A stretch of DNA of 64,000 bases, taken from positions 434,001 to 498,000 of the forward strand of contig JAFDYV010000009.1 of NCBI GenBank assembly GCA_018267275.1, given 5' to 3'. The translations under genes and the position numbers were made by a program. Each line of letters begins with the position of its first letter. Position 1 is the first letter of the stretch. The notes below the pieces were generated by a model. The model was not told the DNA's origin, ran no database searches, and saw nothing but the letters and a program-made list of their open reading frames with translations. Below, in pieces: positions 60,373 to 64,000 of this stretch. The stretch comes from Bacteroidota bacterium (lineage in GTDB: Bacteria; Bacteroidota; Bacteroidia; Cytophagales; Cyclobacteriaceae).

Positions 60373-61419
60373 TTAGGAGTTATGCAAATGCGGTATGCTG
60401 ATTTCAGTCAACACAAAGTTATCTTTTTCGTTGGTGATTTTGAAGTGTGCTGCATTGCCGTACAGCAACTTCAAACGCTGGATGGTGTTGGCCAGCCCCA
60501 ATCCGCCCGTGTTCTCTTTGCCATTGAAGTAATGCCCGGTGTTGCGGATGCGAATCTTCAGTTCGTCATCAATAATTCTAGTAGACACGTGCAGCAGTCC
60601 ACCTTCTTTTAGTTTTGAAATCCCGTGCTTCACACCATTTTCTACCAGTGTTTGAATCATCAGCGGTGGCACCAAGAATTCATTTGAGCCACTGGCAATG
60701 TCAAACTCGGTGCGCAGCCGTTCTTCAAAGCGGATGCTCTCCAGACCCAGGTAGTCCTTCACCATCTTCATTTCATCATCAAAGTTGATGAGACCTTTGC
60801 TCTCGCGCACCAGCGAGTTGCGCAAAATATTTGAAAGTTGGTTGATGGCGAGCTTCGACTTTTCGGGGTTCTCATCTACCAATGCCCGGATGCTGTTGAG
60901 TGCATTGAAAATAAAATGCGGGTTGAGCTGCGACTTAAGGTTGTTGAGTTCAATTTCTTTTACCGAGGCTTCGTAGCGCAGCGCGGTGTTATAACGCTCC
61001 ACGTAAGTGTAAGCAAAATACAATGCGGCCCATAAAAAGAAAATGATTGCATAAAAGAAAGATTGACCCAGAAAAGTGAACGGGTCGAACGCCACTTCAC
61101 GTTTAAACAACCCCAATGGCAGCGACACGGGTATGCGCAGCAAGTACATGATTGCACCCATGACAAATACCGCCAACACCACGCGGGGAATGAGTCTTGA
61201 AAAACCGAAGTTCAGCCACTTCCATTGAATGATGATGTTTCTGAACATATGCGAAACGAGCAAACAGAACAACGACTCGTAACCGAGGAAAATGATGCGC
61301 TGGGCCTGCACGCCTGCTTTGCCCGATGCAAGTATGGTAGCAGCAATTTGCAACCCTGCGTAAAGCACCCAGCCGCTCACCTGCATTGTCCAATACCACC
61401 GTTGCTTATTCGTCACCAT
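60373..61419 (-). CDS. LytS-type sensor histidine kinase (His_kinase family)
   Basis: 348 residues. Four membrane helices (about 10-30, 40-60, 75-95, 110-140) precede a LytS-type kinase core: the His box LNPHFIFNALNSIRALVDEN, and HATPase motifs LVENGVKHGISKL, RIRNTGHYFNG and GGLGLANTIQRL. It autophosphorylates on the conserved His in the NPHFIFN motif and passes phosphate to the LytTR regulator downstream. No extra sensor domain is present, so the signal is probably sensed in or at the membrane. Confidence 0.95.
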   Translation of the reverse strand: MVTNKQRWYWTMQVSGWVLYAGLQIAATILASGKAGVQAQRIIFLGYESLFCLLVSHMFRNIIIQWKWLNFGFSRLIPRVVLAVFVMGAIMYLLRIPVSLPLGLFKREVAFDPFTFLGQSFFYAIIFFLWAALYFAYTYVERYNTALRYEASVKEIELNNLKSQLNPHFIFNALNSIRALVDENPEKSKLAINQLSNILRNSLVRESKGLINFDDEMKMVKDYLGLESIRFEERLRTEFDIASGSNEFLVPPLMIQTLVENGVKHGISKLKEGGLLHVSTRIIDDELKIRIRNTGHYFNGKENTGGLGLANTIQRLKLLYGNAAHFKITNEKDNFVLTEISIPHLHNS

Positions 61420-61485
61420 TTAAGTAGCAAATCTAGAAAATCGCGCAAGAGGTTGGAAGAGGAGTTATGTTAGCGGTAGATTGGT

Positions 61486-61830
61486 CTATAGCACAGATTT
61501 AATCTCGTTTTCTCCGACAACTAATAGCTTTGATTTATCAAGCATTTGCAAAATCAAATCCCAATTTTTCTCAAAAAACAAATGGAGCTGGTGCAAGGTG
61601 TAATTTCCAAACTGGAAATGAACAACTTTGGCAGGACGTGGACTGAGGATGCACCTCGTGTAAAAGTCTGAGTCCTTGGTGAGAATTATTAATTCATTCT
61701 CTTGGGCATATTCCCATATTTTTTGATCCGACATCTTGGTGTCTAAATCAGACACGAATTCAAACTCTTCTGTGTGAAAGTACTTAAAGTACCTCGGCAG
61801 ATTAACATCAACCAAAAATTTCTTCTTCAA
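61486..61830 (-). CDS. DUF5615 family PIN-like toxin
   Basis: 114 residues from a TTG start that overlaps the antitoxin stop (TTGA). The PIN-like fold has the acidic residue in FLVDVNLPRYFKYF, the DLDTKMSDQKIWEYAQ segment and ILTKDSDFYTR, typical of the DUF5615 (Mut7-C-related) group, a predicted RNase toxin. It is paired with DUF433, the usual antitoxin partner. The start is unusual but is the only one that fits the overlap. Confidence 0.85.
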   Translation of the reverse strand: MKKKFLVDVNLPRYFKYFHTEEFEFVSDLDTKMSDQKIWEYAQENELIILTKDSDFYTRCILSPRPAKVVHFQFGNYTLHQLHLFFEKNWDLILQMLDKSKLLVVGENEIKSVL

Positions 61831-62063
61831 GCAGAGATTTTGAAAATCGCTTTATCCATGTCCACAGCAAGAGACGCGTAGTGTATACAGGCATAGATGT
61901 CCTCCCGTTGGAGGTAAGGATAGGCTTTCAACAAATTTTCGATGGTTTCGCCCGCTGCAAGAAAATCTAAGACTGTCTTCACAGTAATTCTCATCCCTCG
62001 CACAACGGGTTTACCATTGCAAATTTGTGGATCAATGGTGATTCTGTCGATCAGACTTTCCAT
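61827..62063 (-). CDS. DUF433 family antitoxin
   Basis: 78 residues. DRITIDPQICNGKPVVRGMR and TVKTVLDFLAAGETIENLLK, then AYPYLQREDIYACIHYASLA match the DUF433 (winged-HTH VapB-like) antitoxin family. It precedes the toxin and overlaps it by four bases, typical of type II TA operons, where it would bind the operator and neutralise the toxin. It lies 34 bases after the uvrA stop direction boundary, separate from uvrA. Confidence 0.9.
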   Translation of the reverse strand: MESLIDRITIDPQICNGKPVVRGMRITVKTVLDFLAAGETIENLLKAYPYLQREDIYACIHYASLAVDMDKAIFKISA

Positions 62064-62097
62064 AAGTCAAATATACGAGCTTTTTCAGCATCTGGGA

Positions 62098-64000
62098 TTA
62101 TGATGCCAACTCCCCCTTCAAAAACTTGCCTGTAAAACTCGCGGGATTTTTTGCCACCACTTCAGGCGTGCCTTTCGCAATGATGCGGCCACCGCCTGCG
62201 CCACCTTCAGGCCCCAGGTCAACAATGTAATCGGCTGATTTGATCACATCCATGTTGTGCTCAATTACCAGCACGGTGTTTCCTTTGTCCACGAGTTTTT
62301 GCAACACATCCAGCAAATGGCTGATGTCTTGAAAATGCAAACCCGTGGTGGGCTCATCTAAAATGTATAAAGTTTTACCGGTGTCGCGTTTGCTCAGCTC
62401 AGTAGCCAACTTTACGCGCTGCGCTTCGCCACCCGAAAGTGTAGTGGCATGTTGACCCAATGAAATATAACCGAGACCTACTTCACTCAGGGTTTGTATT
62501 TTGCGCAAAATGCGCGGCTGGTTTTCAAAAAATGTTACCGCTTCCTCCACCGTCATGTCCAGCACATCTGAAATAGACTTGCCTTTGAAGCGCACTTCCA
62601 AAGTCTCGCGGTTGTAGCGCTTCCCCTTGCACGTTTCGCACGGCACATACACATCGGGTAAAAATTCCATTTCAATCAAACGAAGCCCTGCGCCTTCGCA
62701 CGTTTCGCAGCGGCCGCCCTTTACATTAAATGAAAATCGGCCTGTTTTATAGCCACGGATTTTCGCCTCCGGCATCTGTGCAAACAAATCTCGAATATCG
62801 GTAAACACACCTGTATAAGTAGCCGGACTTGAGCGGGGTGTGCGGCCAATGGGCGACTGGTCGACTTCAATTACTTTATCAATCAGCTTCAACCCTTCTA
62901 TTTTTTTATAAGGCAACGCTTCTTTGCGCGCATTAAAAAAATGTTGGTTGAGTATCGGGAAAAGTGTTTCATGAATCAACGTTGATTTACCGCTTCCTGA
63001 AACCCCCGTGATACACGTGAGCGTAGCCAGCGGTATGTGCAAGTCAACGTTCTTCAAATTGTTTCCGGTGGCACCGAGCAGTGCCAGTTCTTCTCCCGTT
63101 CCTTTTCTTCTTTCTTTTGAAAAACGAATACCAATTTCTCCACTGAGGTACTTAGCCGTAGTACTGTTCGATTTTAGAAATTGAGCGGGGGTGCCTTCGG
63201 CCACAATGCTGCCACCATGCCGCCCCGCACCTGGCCCCACGTCAATAATATAATCTGACTCGAGCATCATTTCTTTGTCATGCTCCACCACAATTACAGA
63301 GTTACCTAAATCGCGCAAGTCTTTTAGCGCTTTGATGAGTTTGACGTTGTCGCGGGCGTGTAAGCCGATGCTGGGCTCATCCAAAATATAAAGAACGCCT
63401 ACCAGCTGTGTGCCTATTTGGGTGGCCAATCTAATCCGTTGCGCCTCGCCACCACTTAACGTCCGCAATGGCCTGTTCAGGTGCAGATAATCTAAGCCTA
63501 CATCTAACAAAAACCCGATGCGCTTGCGTATCTCTTTCAGTACCTCTGCAGCAATTTGATTTTGTTTGTCGCTAAGGCGCGCCTCCAACCCGTCAAACCA
63601 TTTCTTTAAATCTGAAATGTTAAGGTTTGCGAGTTCGGCAATATTTTTATCATCGATTTTGAAATGCAGCGATTCTTTTTTCAGTCTCGCTCCGTGGCAC
63701 TCGGGGCAAACCTTGGTGATGGTAAAGTCGTCTACCCATTTTTTAATGGCGTCACTGCCTTCGTCTTTTTGCTTTTGTAAAAAGTTGACAATCCCTTCAA
63801 ACTTGGTGTTCCATTCGGTACCGGGGTATTTTACGGAAGCTACTGCCACGGGTTCGTCATCGCCATACAGCAAAACCTTGAGCGCTTCTTTGGGAATATC
63901 TTTTATAGGCGTGGTGAGTGTGAGCTTATACCGTTTCAGGATGGCTTCGATCTTTTTGAAAATCCAGATGTCGCGGTATTCGCCCAGAGGCAAGATACCG
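62098..64000 (-). CDS. uvrA: UvrA excinuclease ABC subunit A (paralogue 2, 3' part)
   Basis: At least 633 residues; the frame stays open to the right edge, so the N-terminal third with the first Walker A is outside. Visible: the first-half signature [40 protein letters not shown] and VVEHDKEMM; the second ATPase with [37 protein letters not shown] with CETCKGKRY (zinc), [21 protein letters not shown]. The sequence is closer to canonical UvrA than the copy at 7657. It is transcribed toward the toxin-antitoxin genes, which start beyond its stop. Confidence 0.95.
   Translation of the reverse strand, partial: GILPLGEYRDIWIFKKIEAILKRYKLTLTTPIKDIPKEALKVLLYGDDEPVAVASVKYPGTEWNTKFEGIVNFLQKQKDEGSDAIKKWVDDFTITKVCPECHGARLKKESLHFKIDDKNIAELANLNISDLKKWFDGLEARLSDKQNQIAAEVLKEIRKRIGFLLDVGLDYLHLNRPLRTLSGGEAQRIRLATQIGTQLVGVLYILDEPSIGLHARDNVKLIKALKDLRDLGNSVIVVEHDKEMMLESDYIIDVGPGAGRHGGSIVAEGTPAQFLKSNSTTAKYLSGEIGIRFSKERRKGTGEELALLGATGNNLKNVDLHIPLATLTCITGVSGSGKSTLIHETLFPILNQHFFNARKEALPYKKIEGLKLIDKVIEVDQSPIGRTPRSSPATYTGVFTDIRDLFAQMPEAKIRGYKTGRFSFNVKGGRCETCEGAGLRLIEMEFLPDVYVPCETCKGKRYNRETLEVRFKGKSISDVLDMTVEEAVTFFENQPRILRKIQTLSEVGLGYISLGQHATTLSGGEAQRVKLATELSKRDTGKTLYILDEPTTGLHFQDISHLLDVLQKLVDKGNTVLVIEHNMDVIKSADYIVDLGPEGGAGGGRIIAKGTPEVVAKNPASFTGKFLKGELAS

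Noticed and set aside
1..64000. tRNA, rRNA, CRISPR array or canonical IS element
   Set aside because: No cloverleaf-like spacer, no rRNA-like stretch, no regularly spaced identical repeats and no transposase found on reading.

Overview
This window is chromosomal DNA from a member of the Bacteroidota, most likely order Cytophagales. The main evidence is a complete gliding/type IX secretion core (gldK-gldL-gldM-gldN with a PorP/SprF-family gene upstream). It is supported by 7TMR-DISM histidine kinases, a LytS/LytTR pair, PadR-linked FtsX-type permeases with a permease-prefix domain, two UvrA paralogues and several TAnnTTTG-type promoter boxes. I found no rRNA, tRNA, CRISPR array, prophage or canonical insertion sequence. 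The genes are dense, mostly in short operons with 1-14 bp overlaps.

Region by region: 1-6.1 kb holds the end of an amidohydrolase, an SDR oxidoreductase, two tandem paralogous 7TMR-DISM sensor kinases and an alpha/beta hydrolase. 6.2-12.5 kb holds an ECF sigma factor overlapping a small probable anti-sigma gene, an acidic protein, a first uvrA carrying an in-frame palindromic repeat, a DUF4440-like secreted protein and an S10 serine carboxypeptidase. 12.96-18.6 kb is a translationally coupled padR-permease-permease unit. 18.6-21.2 kb holds a THUMP RNA methyltransferase, proC and a small membrane protein. 21.4-27.7 kb is a fatty-acid beta-oxidation operon (MarR regulator, 3-hydroxyacyl-CoA dehydrogenase/enoyl-CoA hydratase, thiolase, acyl-CoA dehydrogenase). 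A four-helix-bundle (23S rRNA intervening-sequence type) gene, bracketed by inverted repeats, sits inside it.

28-32.2 kb is an operon of penicillin acylase, alpha/beta hydrolase, DUF2214 membrane protein and small secreted protein. 32.2-39.3 kb holds a lipoprotein candidate, a coiled-coil/helix-hairpin-helix membrane protein, gpmI, a lipoprotein, an ABC exporter whose N-terminus is cut by an in-frame amber codon, and a TerC protein. 39.3-45 kb reads leftward: M1 aminopeptidase, small secreted protein, purK, purE, LETM1/TerB-like protein. 45.2-49.8 kb holds gltX with a small basic protein and an AIM24 protein, a membrane methyltransferase, a saccharopine/alanine dehydrogenase-like enzyme and a DUF4286 protein. 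49.8-58 kb is an acetyltransferase followed by the secretion/motility locus. 58-64 kb holds hemW, a small helical protein, a LytTR two-component pair, a DUF433/DUF5615 toxin-antitoxin pair and the 3' part of the canonical uvrA.

I see no single large undescribed system. The most notable sequence-level observations are the amber codon in the ABC exporter (36363-36365), the inverted-repeat-bracketed four-helix gene inside the beta-oxidation operon (23193-23608), the palindromic repeat translated within uvrA (8287-8343), and an intergenic repeat that supplies the acyl-CoA dehydrogenase stop codon (21331-21400). All family calls come from reading motifs by eye, without database searches.
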